Source of the DNA: Piliocolobus tephrosceles
Lineage: Eukaryota > Chordata > Mammalia > Primates > Cercopithecidae
Assembly (NCBI RefSeq): GCF_002776525.5
Contig: NC_045447.1
Location: 21,722,965-21,786,964 of the forward strand
Direction of reading: 5' to 3'
DNA: 64,000 nt
Every line of letters begins with the position of its first letter. The first letter of the stretch is position 1. The notes beneath the pieces were generated by a model. That model was given only the letters and a program-made list of their open reading frames with translations. It was not told the origin of the DNA and did not search any database. This document shows positions 54,831 through 64,000 of this stretch, in pieces. The translations under genes and the position numbers were made by a program.

Positions 54831-55037
54831 TGAAATTCAGTAGACGTAACTCTAAAGATCTCTATGTATATCAAGACATAATTCATATGAATGGGGTAAG
54901 TGTAGAGATAGGAGCAGAGAAATAATTCAATATCACCTAGAAAAAAAAATGTAGATTTTACTGGACAAGAAGCTAAGTGAAGTAACAGTGTTATGTGGAT
55001 ACCATAAATAAACTGTATTTTTTTCAATTTAGATTTC

Positions 55038-55232
55038 TTTTTTTAATTTTATTTTTAAATATTTATTTATCTTGAGACCAGGTCATAAGACTGTCTAATT
55101 TTTGTATCTTTGGTAGAGATGGGATTTTGCCGTGTTGCCCAGGCTGGTCTCGAACTCCTGGGCTCAAGTGATCTACCCGTCTCAGCCTCCCAACGTGCTG
55201 GAATTCCAGGCGTGAGCCACCATGCCCAGCCT
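55038..55232 (-). mobile_element. Alu SINE with internal deletion
   Basis: Reverse-complement Alu: A/T-rich tail, gagaccaggtcataagactg, then a jump to ctaatttttgtatctttggt and a normal left arm to catgcccagc. About 100 bases of the right arm are missing. Perfect 13-bp target duplication caatttagatttc at 55025-55037 and 55233-55245. Confidence 0.9.
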
Positions 55233-55339
55233 CAATTTAGATTTCATCAATAAAGGTGTCCCACCGAGAACAGGATGTTCTGCTTTGAAGAGTCATTGCA
55301 TTGAATACTGTGCTAGCTTGTAGTGTTATCTTTAAGAAA

Positions 55340-55680
55340 AACATTGTGAACGTCAAGTGTGTCCGGAGAAGATTAACCACAGGGTAGCGAAAAGGTTCAA
55401 AACCGTATTACCCCAATTCAGAAAAAAACTGGGAGGATTTAACCTGGAGAAGAGAAGACTTGAGGATTTTGATGAGGATCACTACTTCGAATCCTGAGTT
55501 TCTCCGAAGGTGAAATAGGAGTAAAAATTGTCCTGTGTGGCCTCAGGACGTAAGAATCAATGAATGAAGCTACATAGTAGCCAATTCCAGTTCTATTTTC
55601 AAAAGAAACAATAGTAAAATTATCCAGCATTGGAATAAGATATTTCAAGAAAGGGTATTTAGTCCATCATGCCGGTGTTG
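55340..55680 (+). repeat. L3/CR1 LINE fragment
   Basis: tttaacctggagaagagaag, acttgaggattttgatgagg, cctgtgtggcctcaggacgt and ttccagttct follow the L3/CR1 'tagcctggagaagagaagactcaggggg...ctgtgtggccccagag' region in sense orientation. Confidence 0.7.
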
Positions 55681-55979
55681 GGATTTTTTGAAGAATTTAC
55701 AAGTGATATAAATCCAACTCAAACTGGCTAAAGGACAAATAAGGCCTTTAATTCTCCCAGAAACTGAAGTATCTATCTTTAATTTCAGGAATTGTTAGAT
55801 AAAAATGTTCACACATAGTTATACTTCACTCTGGTTTCCTCTGTCTCTCCCGGTCATAAGATTATTTTATATTTAGCGTCATTAGGGAAAAAAAGAAAAA
55901 AATTAAAAGGAGTCCTTCTTATTTTTAGCCAAAGTATCTGGGCAAACTATAATTTGCTCATGTGTCCATGCCTGCAGTA
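55681..55979. other. Unique intronic sequence
   Basis: No feature recognised. Confidence 0.3.
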
Positions 55980-56500
55980 GTTTTCTATTGCTGCAAAGTT
56001 TTACAAATTTAGAGGCTTGAAACAACACAGATTTAGTATGTTACAGTTCTGTAGTTTAGAAATTTAAAATGGGTTTCACTGGGTTAAAACCAAGGTGTCA
56101 GCAAGACTGTGATCCCTTTAGAGACTTTAGGGAAGGACATGATTCCCTGCCCTTTCTAGCTTCTGGAAGCCACTCATATTCCTTGGCTCATGACCCCCTT
56201 CCTCTATCTGCAAAGCCAATACTAGGAGATTGAGTACTTCTCACACCACAACACTCTGACCTTCTCTTCTGCATCCCTCTTTCATTTACTAGGACCCTAT
56301 GGTTACATTAGGCTCTTCTTGATAATCCAGGATAATCTCTCACAATAAGATCAGCTGATTAGCAACTTGAATTCCATCTGCAACCTTAATTCTCTCTCAC
56401 CATGTAACCTATCATATTCACAGGTTCTGAGTAAAAAGACTTGGATGTCTTTGGGGGCTATTATCCTGACTGCTATTAATACAAACCCTAAAAAAAGCCA
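55980..56500 (-). mobile_element. LTR-type repeat, probably MLT1/MaLR class
   Basis: gtagttttctattgctgcaa, ccaaggtgtcagcaagactg, cattccttggctcatgaccc, gataatccaggataatctct, agatcagctgattagcaact and ggatgtctttgggggctatt occur in the order of a reverse-complement MaLR-like LTR. Confidence 0.6.
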
Positions 56501-56672
56501 CTGCAGTGGTCCAATTGACCAACTCTGGGTTAGGTGGCCACTCCTGAACTGAGACTCAGGCCAGCCAGATCTAGACTACATGGACTGAGAGTGTTGAAGG
56601 GGTATTATTTAGTTTCTCAAAAGAAAACTAGGTCTTTGTTACAAATGAAGAGGGAAAGGATGCTAAGGAGGT

Positions 56673-56698
56673 TAAAAAAAAAAAAAAAAAAAAAAAAA
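56673..56698. repeat. Poly(A) tract
   Basis: About 26 consecutive A without a recognisable Alu or L1 upstream. Confidence 0.9.
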
Positions 56699-57497
56699 CA
56701 GAATATCAACCACAGTGTTGGATGGGAATATTCAGTATTAGGTGGGAGATGAAATTAATAACAACAAAGTGTTTTTCCATATCCTGACATTAAAGTACCA
56801 TATCTTATGGCTCTGCCTAATCACAGGAAAACAAATTGCAGTCCTGGTCATGTGATGGTAATGGTGTAGACTTCTCCTGCCTCCCATATACCCACACTCT
56901 GGTACCACCAAAAAAAATTGATGATCCCTGCTAATGGTATAAATTTTATCCTCTATTCCTGGATGAAGTCCTGAAAATTATTTGGCTCAGATTTACTCTT
57001 TTGTTTATGTCATTCTCTGATTCCTAAATGATAGAGGCCATTAGGATAAGACTGATAAAAAAGAGAGAAAGAAAGAGAATTGAAATAATACCTTTTAAAA
57101 ATAAAGAGTGTTATCTTCCTTGCCCAATAAATATAGTTTTAAAGATGCTTCTTAATACATTCTATCACAGTCTTCAGAAAAATATTTCCAAAGGGATAAA
57201 GTTCTCTAGTGGAAACAACAACAGTAAAAGATCCTTCTTCCCAAACTTTGCTTTGAGAAAAGCAAAAGGTATGAGACTGCTCATAACTGAATATTTCCTC
57301 TCCTTGCCTGCTGCTAGCTGAAATTGGATGGGACCATGAAATCCTAACCAATTTCACTCCACCACAGGTGCCTTGAGTGATACATTTCCACTCAAATGCA
57401 CAGTTTAGGGCTACAGATGTTGGAGGAGATAGAAAGCAGAGGTAAGAATGAGGAGAGAGTCATGGGAGATATTTTAAGAGAAATGGTGTGATATTAA
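56699..57497. other. Unique intronic sequence
   Basis: No repeat or exon recognised. Confidence 0.35.
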
Positions 57498-57553
57498 TTT
57501 TTTTTCAGACTTTAGAGTTCAACTTTTTTTTTTTTCAGACTTCAGTGTTCAAG
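57498..57553. repeat. Tandem duplication of about 28 bases
   Basis: A T run plus cagactttagagttcaac at 57498-57523 is followed by a T run plus cagacttcagtgttcaag at 57524-57553. The copies differ at a few positions and in T-run length. Confidence 0.85.
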
Positions 57554-58180
57554 CAGGAGGTTTGGCTGGGCATTTATTGAAGAAACATTTGCTGATAGAG
57601 ATAACTCTGGACAATTCAAGCATAGCCACGAAAGTGGAATCAGATCCTGCATAAACATTCCAAGTGCTTTGAGGCTGTGTAAAGTTCTTTAAATCCAGGT
57701 CATATTGAACAGATCTGCTGCCTAAGCAACACCTAAAGCATTTACTAGGCATGGTGCTGTCAGGTCCTGAATCAGCACATGGTCATCCTACTTCTTGGTC
57801 CAATTTCTGCTGAAGTACAAACTCTCAACTTGCCTAGTCCCTATTTCTAAACAAAGGTTCCCCATTAATTATGCTGCCAAAACTGAGTGAAAATGCCCAG
57901 GGATCTTCTGTTGTCTTCCGTTCCCTCAAATGTGACTTTCTCATTACTAGCATGTCATCTTCCTGAAAGCAGGGACTTCATTATGCTCATTGCTCTGTCT
58001 TTACTGTTATTCTAATAACATCTCATTCATACAAGACTATTGACTAATTTATATCAGATACATGTACTGAGCATGATGTCTTCACTTTACAATTTATTCA
58101 CTGGAATAATTCATATTTATATAAACAGATACATACTTATACACACTTTCACAAACAAGAGTTATGGAGTATTTGTGTAG
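57554..58180. other. Unique intronic sequence
   Basis: No repeat recognised. Confidence 0.35.
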
Positions 58181-58188
58181 CATACTTT

Positions 58189-58190
<2 letters not shown>

Positions 58191-58221
<31 letters not shown>

Positions 58222-58381
58222 NNNNNNNNNNNNNNNNNNNNNNNNNNNNNNNNNNNNNNNNNNNNNNNNNNNNNNNNNNNNNNNNNNNNNNNNNNNNNNN
58301 NNNNNNNNNNNNNNNNNNNNNTCCTGACCTCGTGATCCGCCCGTCTCGGCCTCCCAAAGTGCTGGGATTACAGGCTTGAGT
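58191..58381 (-). mobile_element. AluY SINE containing an assembly gap
   Basis: A T run (58191-58221), 100 N, then tcctgacctcgtgatccgcc to aggcttgag at 58380. This is the 5' portion of a young AluY on the minus strand, missing its first ~20 bases. Target duplication catacttttc at 58181-58190 and 58384-58393. Confidence 0.9.
58222..58321. other. Assembly gap (100 N)
   Basis: Exactly 100 N, a conventional placeholder for a gap of unknown size. It falls inside an AluY. Confidence 0.99.
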
Positions 58382-58524
58382 TCCATACTTTTCAATTGTA
58401 TGGAGTACTTTCAAATTCAATCTTCCCAGTCAATTTAAGCTATATGTTATTTGTCAATGTGTCTGTGCCTAGCTTCATGCCTGGGAGGTACAAGGTATGT
58501 GCCTACTGTTTTTTGCTAAACTGA

Positions 58525-58625
58525 ACCAGACTTATTTCACAACAGAGACAGCTAAAGTTCAGAGAAAACCAGATGGCTCCAGGTCACACAGTTAGTTAGT
58601 AGTAGAGAACTGTGACTTCTCCCTT
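58525..58625 (-). repeat. MIR SINE fragment
   Basis: cagctaaagttcagagaaaa, ggctccaggtcacacagtta, gtagtagagaactgtgac. Confidence 0.65.
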
Positions 58626-59414
58626 ACCTCTCCCTACACAGTATAACTATCTGGACCTTTCAGTTTTCCCACCTTGGTGACTAAATTCAAAGACCACATC
58701 AAGAAATCACAATTTCTGACCTTTTGATTTTTCTCAACACCATTGCTGCTGTTGACAGCTGGTAGGTTGTTGATTCTTGATCGTATATGCTTTTTGATAA
58801 GTTTTGGAGGATTTACGTATGCACTAAAGCACATGAAGTTTGTTACCGGGTTGAGAAGGGAACTGAAACCACATTGCTTCAGACTTTGCCTCAGTCTTGG
58901 CACTTGTTTACCCGGGATAGAGTGGAACAGTGAGACGCACTTTTCATGGGAGGTCTTTAGAAGAAGAAAAACAGTGATTTCCAGTTCCCTTAATTAATAA
59001 TAACCCTTTTGCCCTCCGTTCACATGATAGATTGCTCAAAGGAACTCAAAGTCCAGTATATATAGTAGTTGGTTAAGATGAAACCCTTGTGGTCTCACTG
59101 CACTGCATTCATGTGCTCTGTTAAAGGGGTGGCAAACGTCAACATTGTGTCAGGGTTTTCAGGGGCAACGTTAGGCTGTACCTGATCCCCTCTCCCCAAG
59201 CCCATGAGAATTCCAAAATCACACCTTGAGGAAAAAGGAAGATGACAGGGGCCAGTAAGGGATAAAAGAAAGGATAGCAGGAAGAAAGAGAAGGACAGGA
59301 AGTAAAAAAGGATATGAGATTTTTAAAGAAGAAAACTTTTATTGAGTATTTCCTCTGTACCTTATTCTATTAAAGTCACTTTCACAGTCATCATTTCAAT
59401 AATTTGCATCTGTG
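58626..59414. other. Unique intronic sequence
   Basis: No repeat or exon recognised. Confidence 0.35.
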
Positions 59415-59990
59415 AACCTAAAAGTACCTGAGACAAGTCTCAATCAATTTAGAAACTTTATTTTGCCTAGGTTAAGGATGTGCCTGTGACACAGCCTCAG
59501 GGGTTCCTGACAATAGGTACCTACATTCTAGGGAGACATAATACGTCAATCTATACATGTAAGATGTATGTTGGTTTGATCTGGAAGGGCAGAACAACTC
59601 AAAGCAGGGACTTCTAGGCCGTAGGTAGATTTAAAAATGTTCTGATTGGCAATTGGTTGAAAGAGTTATTATTAATAGAAAAGAATGTCTGGGTTAAGAT
59701 GAACAAGGTTTTATAATGCAGATGAAGCCTCCTGGTAGCAGGCTTCAGAGCAAACAGATTGTAAAAGTTTCTTACCAGACCTATGGTCTGAGCTGACGTT
59801 AATGCTGGTTGGCTTTTCCAGAATTCTCAAAGGGAGGAGGGTGTAATGGGGTATGTCTGACCTCCCCTTCCCATCATGGCCTGAACTCGTTTTTCAGGTT
59901 AACTCTGAAATGCCCTTGGCCAAGAGGAGGGGTCCATTCAGTTGGTTGGGGGGGGGGGCTTAGAATTTTATTTTTGGCTTATACATTGGA
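59415..59990. mobile_element. Endogenous retrovirus LTR-like repeat (family not named)
   Basis: gacaagtctcaatcaattta, gaaactttattttgcctagg, ttaaggatgtgcctgtgaca, cagcctcaggggttcctgac, ccatcatggcctgaactcgt, ttttcaggttaactctgaaa, tggccaagaggaggggtcca are familiar from a primate ERV LTR, read in the antisense of its transcription. Includes an 11-G run at about 59948-59958. I cannot give the family name with confidence. Confidence 0.5.
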
Positions 59991-60229
59991 TGTATATACT
60001 GAAAGCAGGGATGAATGAATGCACGCTTTTAATCTTCCCAACCCTTCATGCTTCAGTACACACATTTTGCATCCGAGAAACCTGAGCTACAGAGAGGTGA
60101 AGCACCAGGAGCTAAGGGGAGCGTTTTGCATGTCAGGAGCTTACATGGACAATTTCATTCAAAGAAGGCTCTGAAAAGCACTGGGAGGGTGGAAGGGCTG
60201 AAAAGCCCTCCATGACTGGCCACAATAGT

Positions 60230-60330
60230 ATCTGTGAAAGAGCTAGTTTCATTATTTTATAACTAAGAAAAAGAAGAGTCAGAAACTTGAAATGTCTTGG
60301 CCAAAGTTATACACTGATTCTCTCATTCAT
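60230..60330 (-). repeat. MIR SINE fragment
   Basis: cattattttataactaagaa, gaaatgtcttggccaaagtt. Confidence 0.55.
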
Positions 60331-60429
60331 TTATTCTACCTTTGTATGTCTACTCTAGGGAAGAAGTGAAATAGACAATCCTTATCCCTTCAGGGTCTAC
60401 TGCTTTGATGTGTGCCTTTTTCTGGGGTG

Positions 60430-60720
60430 ACACTGGAAAATACAGGTGAGGCAGAGAAAACAGAAGGGAGCTAAGACAGACATTTCAGGCAGAGGGCACA
60501 ACATATGCAAGCACAAGGAGGCTTCAAGATGCAAGGGCACAGCATGTTTTAGGGAGTGGAAGTGGTTTGTTGTGGCTGGGGCAGAGAATGCCTGGGGAAG
60601 CACTGTGGGTGGTAAGGCTAAAGAATTTTGATGATAAAGGCTTGGATTTTATACTGCAGGCGATGCAGACACAGCAGACCTTTACAAGCAAGCAAAGCAT
60701 GGTTTTAGAAATGTGAATAG
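60430..60720 (-). repeat. L2 LINE fragment
   Basis: catttcaggcagagggcaca, acatatgcaagcacaaggag, gtttgttgtggctggggcag, gataaaggcttggattttat: clear reverse-complement L2. Confidence 0.8.
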
Positions 60721-61165
60721 AAAGTGATGGAGCAGGGATACCCGCTCCCGTTACATAACCCGGTGTGAATTCTTGCCACCATGCTTTATCCACCTCCTTT
60801 GCTGCAAACTGTCACCCAGACAGTAATCAGGGAGGTGCTTGCAAATGAGTAGGAAAAGGGAACGGATGAGTAACCCACTTTGAGTCTGAGTTGTGCATTG
60901 AGAGGCTGAGCTGCGTGGTAACAATTTGCAACATTAAATTGAAATGGGGTCTGATTGGCTGGAAAGCACTTGGCCTACATTAATGCCCGCAGAGACTCAG
61001 GCTCTCTGAGTCTGATTAAGCTGCAGGTTTTGCTGGGGCCTCTCCCGGTGATCCATCATTATTCATGTCAGCACCAAGTCTGTCAGCCTCCCTCCACCAC
61101 TAAAATTAATGAATTGAACTTCATGACCCATGCGTTTGATGGGATGAGACTCTAAGTCAGCACAA
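60721..61165. other. Repeat-free stretch, candidate conserved non-coding element
   Basis: 60880-61160 has no recognisable repeat and several transcription-factor-like words: tgattggct (inverted CCAAT, 60952), attattcatgtcagc, aaaattaatgaattgaac. Conservation is inferred, not measured. Confidence 0.3.
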
Positions 61166-61699
61166 GGCCGTGGAGATGGGCCACAGTCGTTCCTTCCTTC
61201 TGCCCTCCAATGAAGAGACTAAACCACTCCCTACTCTTCTTTTTACCGGCCTCAGTTGCCAAGCTGGCATGCTGAGCAGTGACAAGGGAACCCAGGAATA
61301 AAGCAACGAAAAAATACCTATAACCTGAAAACTGAAATCATCCTTGGAGATGTAGTCCAACAGTATCCCCCCTGTATCTGTGGGAAAACTGAGGCTGGCC
61401 CTTTGTCCCACAGTGGAAAAGAGAGCAGAGCAGTGACTACAACAAATCTCTTCTTTTCTGTGACTTCCTATGCTCGTCTTTCGTACATTGAGTCCTCTCC
61501 TGGACTGCCGCTTTGCCCCTCATTTCCCGTTTTGTGAGAATGGAGAGAGGTATATATCATTTCCCCAGTTTGACAGTGGAACCAACATTCAGCATCTCTA
61601 TTTTTTCCTCTGTGTCCTCTGACTCTCACTTCAAAGCCAAAATTTTCTATGGTGGCTGCTGTCCTGGGTAGAAAATGAGAAAAATACATTAAATAGTGT
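61166..61699. other. Unique intronic sequence
   Basis: No feature recognised. Confidence 0.35.
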
Positions 61700-62100
61700 T
61701 TCTGGCCTAGAAAGAAACCTAGAGGTCACCTTCAATTTCTTCTATGGCAGCCTTGTCAAGAGATCTTTAAGCTTCAGCTTGCATGGCTCTAGTGCCAGGG
61801 AGCTCACCACTTCACAGAGCAATCTTTCTATTTTTGAACAGATTTGCCTATTTAGAAAGACCTCTCTGGATTGACCTAAAATCTGTGTTCACAGTTTCTA
61901 CCCTTTGGTCATAGTCATGCCATCTCTAGCGCTGGCACGTGAATCTGTTTTTCCTTCCATGTTGGAGTTCTTAGGATCCTTTAAGCTAGCTTTCATGCGC
62001 ATCCAAATTCTGTGTCCCTCTTCCCCAAACTCTAGTCCTTTTAGACCCATTAGTAAGATAGTAAATCCGTTTTTCTGCAACAAAATCCAACAGAAATAGA
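61700..62100 (-). repeat. L3/CR1 LINE fragment
   Basis: cagggagctcaccacttcac, agagcaatctttctattttt, cctaaaatctgtgttcacag, tctaccctttggtcatagtc match the reverse complement of the L3/CR1 3' region. Confidence 0.7.
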
Positions 62101-62339
62101 ATAGAACAAAATGGAGAAAGCAAGGACAAGTTTGTTTCTGAAACGTTTGATGCTTGTGTGTCTTTGTGTGTATATGTGTATGTGCACTGAGTCCCATAGA
62201 AAAATGTGGGGATTTTTTTCTATAAGTTGTGCTACAAAAATATTTCAAAGAATGCTTTCAAATATTCAAAGTCTTCTCTCTCTTTTTTTTTTTTAAAGCT
62301 AAACATCTTTTGGATTACATTTTATTTTAGGTTTTTAAC
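62101..62339. other. Unique intronic sequence
   Basis: TG-rich patch at 62152-62190 and a T run near 62283-62294. Nothing else recognised. Confidence 0.35.
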
Positions 62340-62480
62340 TGACTATCTCTGCCTTTAACAATTTCTTAACCTCTCTGAACTTCAGTTTCCCCATCTCTTA
62401 AATGCATAGAAAATTGCATGTCCTCTGTCCTTTGCAGCATTCTTGTGAGATTCAAATATGCTGTTGAATGAAAAACTATT
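62340..62480 (+). repeat. MIR SINE fragment
   Basis: caatttcttaacctctctga, acttcagtttccccatctct, gcattcttgtgagattcaaa. Confidence 0.75.
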
Positions 62481-62664
62481 TTAGAAGGTGAAAGGATCTG
62501 AGTTATAATAGTAGTAGGGGAATGGTAGTAGTCATGGGATAAAGAAGAGTAATAATTTCTCTTTTTCCTCCTTTATTTCTTCTTCTTTCCCCTTTCCTTA
62601 TTCTTATTTTTGCTACTATAATGCAGTCTAGATTTTCCATTATTTGGTCTTACATCAAGCAACA
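62481..62664. other. Unique, pyrimidine-rich sequence
   Basis: CT/T-rich at about 62558-62610. Nothing else recognised. Confidence 0.35.
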
Positions 62665-62890
62665 TCATGATATGGTGAGATGAACATGGGCTTATCGACA
62701 AACCTAAGTTCAAGTCCAGCCTCGTCTAGTCATTGATTGTATGATCTTGGCAACTGTTTTAATCTCTCTAAGCCTCACTTGCTTTACCTTTAAGACAGGA
62801 ATCTTAGTGCCTAACCAATGATAAGGTTCCATGATAGGAAGCATTATCCAATATGTGTGGGATATTATAAAATCTGATAAACACTAGGTC
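62665..62890 (+). repeat. MIR SINE, near full length
   Basis: tgatatggtgagatgaacat, aagttcaagtccagcctcgt, attgtatgatcttggcaact, aatctctctaagcctcactt, gctttacctttaagacagga. Confidence 0.8.
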
Positions 62891-63044
62891 CCTTTATTCT
62901 CTCTTCACCCTCAGAGTGGCATTTCTGAGGACTGCACCAGCTGCAGATGCCCCAGGATTCGAGCATTTAGTGTACGTGCTACCCTACTTTCCCAGCAGCC
63001 TGTGAACTCAAAGGGAACAGGCTCTCTGGAAAGCATGGGAGATG

Positions 63045-63340
63045 GGCCGGGCGCGGTGGCTCAAGCCTGTAATCCCAGCACTTTGGGAGGCCGAGATGGG
63101 CGGATCACGAGGTCAGGAGATCGAGACCATCCTGGCTAAAATGGTGAAACCCCGTCTCTACTAAAAACTACAAAAAACGAGCCGGGCGAGGTGGCGGGCG
63201 CCTGTAGTCCCAGCTACTCGGGAGGCTGAGGCAGGAGAATGGCGTAAATCCGGGAGGCGGGGCTCGCAGTGAGCTGAGATCCGGCCACTGCACTCCAGCC
63301 TGGGCGACAGAGCGAGACTCCGTCTCAAAAAAAAAAAAAA
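63045..63340 (+). mobile_element. Full-length young AluY, Old World monkey type
   Basis: Begins ggccgggcgcggtggctcaa, contains gccgggcgaggtggcggg and gatccggccactgcactc, and ends in 14 A. Very few differences from the lineage consensus. Perfect 13-bp target duplication gaaagcatgggag at 63029-63041 and 63341-63353. Confidence 0.96.
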
Positions 63341-63353
63341 GAAAGCATGGGAG

Positions 63354-64000
63354 GAGAAAGCACAGGATAAGGCGAGTCTTGAGTGAGGCTGCACATGAGT
63401 TGAGCCTTGCAACTCCTTCCCACTCCCAGTCCCCATTCCACATCATCAAACAGAGAAAACAGTCATCTCTGCCCTGCCAACCTTGCAGGCTTGGTGTGAG
63501 CCTCAAATGCATTGAAAACGAGGCAGTATTTTGTTAGTGATCCAAACGAAAGGATTTTATTCTTGTGGAAATCATTTTCATTCAGACCAAATTTGTTTTT
63601 CCTTAGATAGATGATTATCTCTAGATGTGTGCTTCCAAAGAAGCAAGTTTTCCTACCATTAGTTGTACCTTTCCACATTGAGGTTTATGCTCCATTTCCA
63701 ACAAAGACCTGTCCAACATGCCCTTCATTGTGGTATTTGCCCTGGTGGCTTCTAGGAAGCTTCTCGAGAGAGAGCTGAGCCTTCTTCCTCCTCCCCTCCC
63801 TGTGCTCTGCATTGCTTGCAAGAGCCATTGCAATTCTCTTTGTCAAACATTCTGTGTTCCAGCCAAATATGTCTCCTCCGTGTTCTCCCAGCATTTGTTT
63901 CATCCTCAAACTTCTTCCTGTACTTTTCTCACACTATTCTGTTTCTTGAGGGATGAGGGGAAGACTTTCCTTCACCTTTACAGACAGATTCATCTCAGAA
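63354..64000. other. Unique intronic sequence to window end
   Basis: No repeat, exon or RNA gene recognised. Confidence 0.35.

Larger units (their letters stand above)
27524..64000 (+). other. ASTN2: ASTN2 intron 2 (5' part)
   Basis: Everything downstream of the donor. No second ASTN2 exon is visible: I looked for the hydrophobic first membrane helix expected next and did not find it in a splice-bounded frame. The intron therefore exceeds 36 kb, in keeping with the very large size of this gene. Confidence 0.8.

Overview
The window is primate nuclear DNA, most likely from an Old World monkey (Cercopithecidae). The youngest Alu copies (63045-63340, the inner copy at 23255-23549, 54146-54450 and the gapped copy near 58191) carry AluY variants I know from macaque, baboon and guenon genomes: gccgggcgaggtggcggg, gatccggccactgcac and the 5' end ctcaagcctgtaat. 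A run of 100 Ns at 58222-58321 shows this is an assembly with a placeholder gap. There is no bacterial-style gene content, and nearly all open reading frames are chance or repeat-derived.

One coding exon is recognisable, at 27336-27523 on the + strand. It encodes the stretch of astrotactin-2 (ASTN2) just before the first membrane helix, including VHWRQQWLENGTLYFHV, and is bounded by a tgcag acceptor and a gtgagt donor. I read it as exon 2. The whole window is then the inside of ASTN2, transcribed left to right: positions 1-27335 are the end of intron 1 and 27524-64000 the beginning of intron 2. ASTN2 is a neuronal membrane protein involved in glial-guided migration and in trafficking of surface proteins.

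The rest is intron filled with layers of repeats. The oldest layer is MIR, L2 and L3/CR1 fragments, many lying next to each other in alternating orientation. Above it lie MaLR LTRs: three MLT1-type copies, two of them split by Alus, and one complete MSTA-like provirus (45491-47780) with a 5-bp target duplication inside a MIR. There are old LINE-1 3' ends (38800-39372, 41405-41535, 48420-48705, 51200-52060), a MADE1 mariner MITE (34971-35128) and ten Alu insertions of several ages. Simple-sequence tracts include a 490-bp AT island (3580-4068) and a 630-bp degenerate TG/CA tract (10841-11475).

The most interesting observations are two apparent local templated insertions. The MADE1 copy is an extended fold-back whose loop holds a 60-bp segment that also occurs 3 kb downstream (38065-38124), with 5 differences in 60. 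Independently, an AT microsatellite at 22860-22996 contains a 41-bp segment sharing an exact 24-base core with a MIR-derived site 1.8 kb upstream (21090-21134). Both recipient sites are structure-prone, which suggests repair that copied nearby sequence.

Repeat family names come from recall of consensus sequences, not from a search. Boundaries of the ancient repeats are good only to a few tens of bases.
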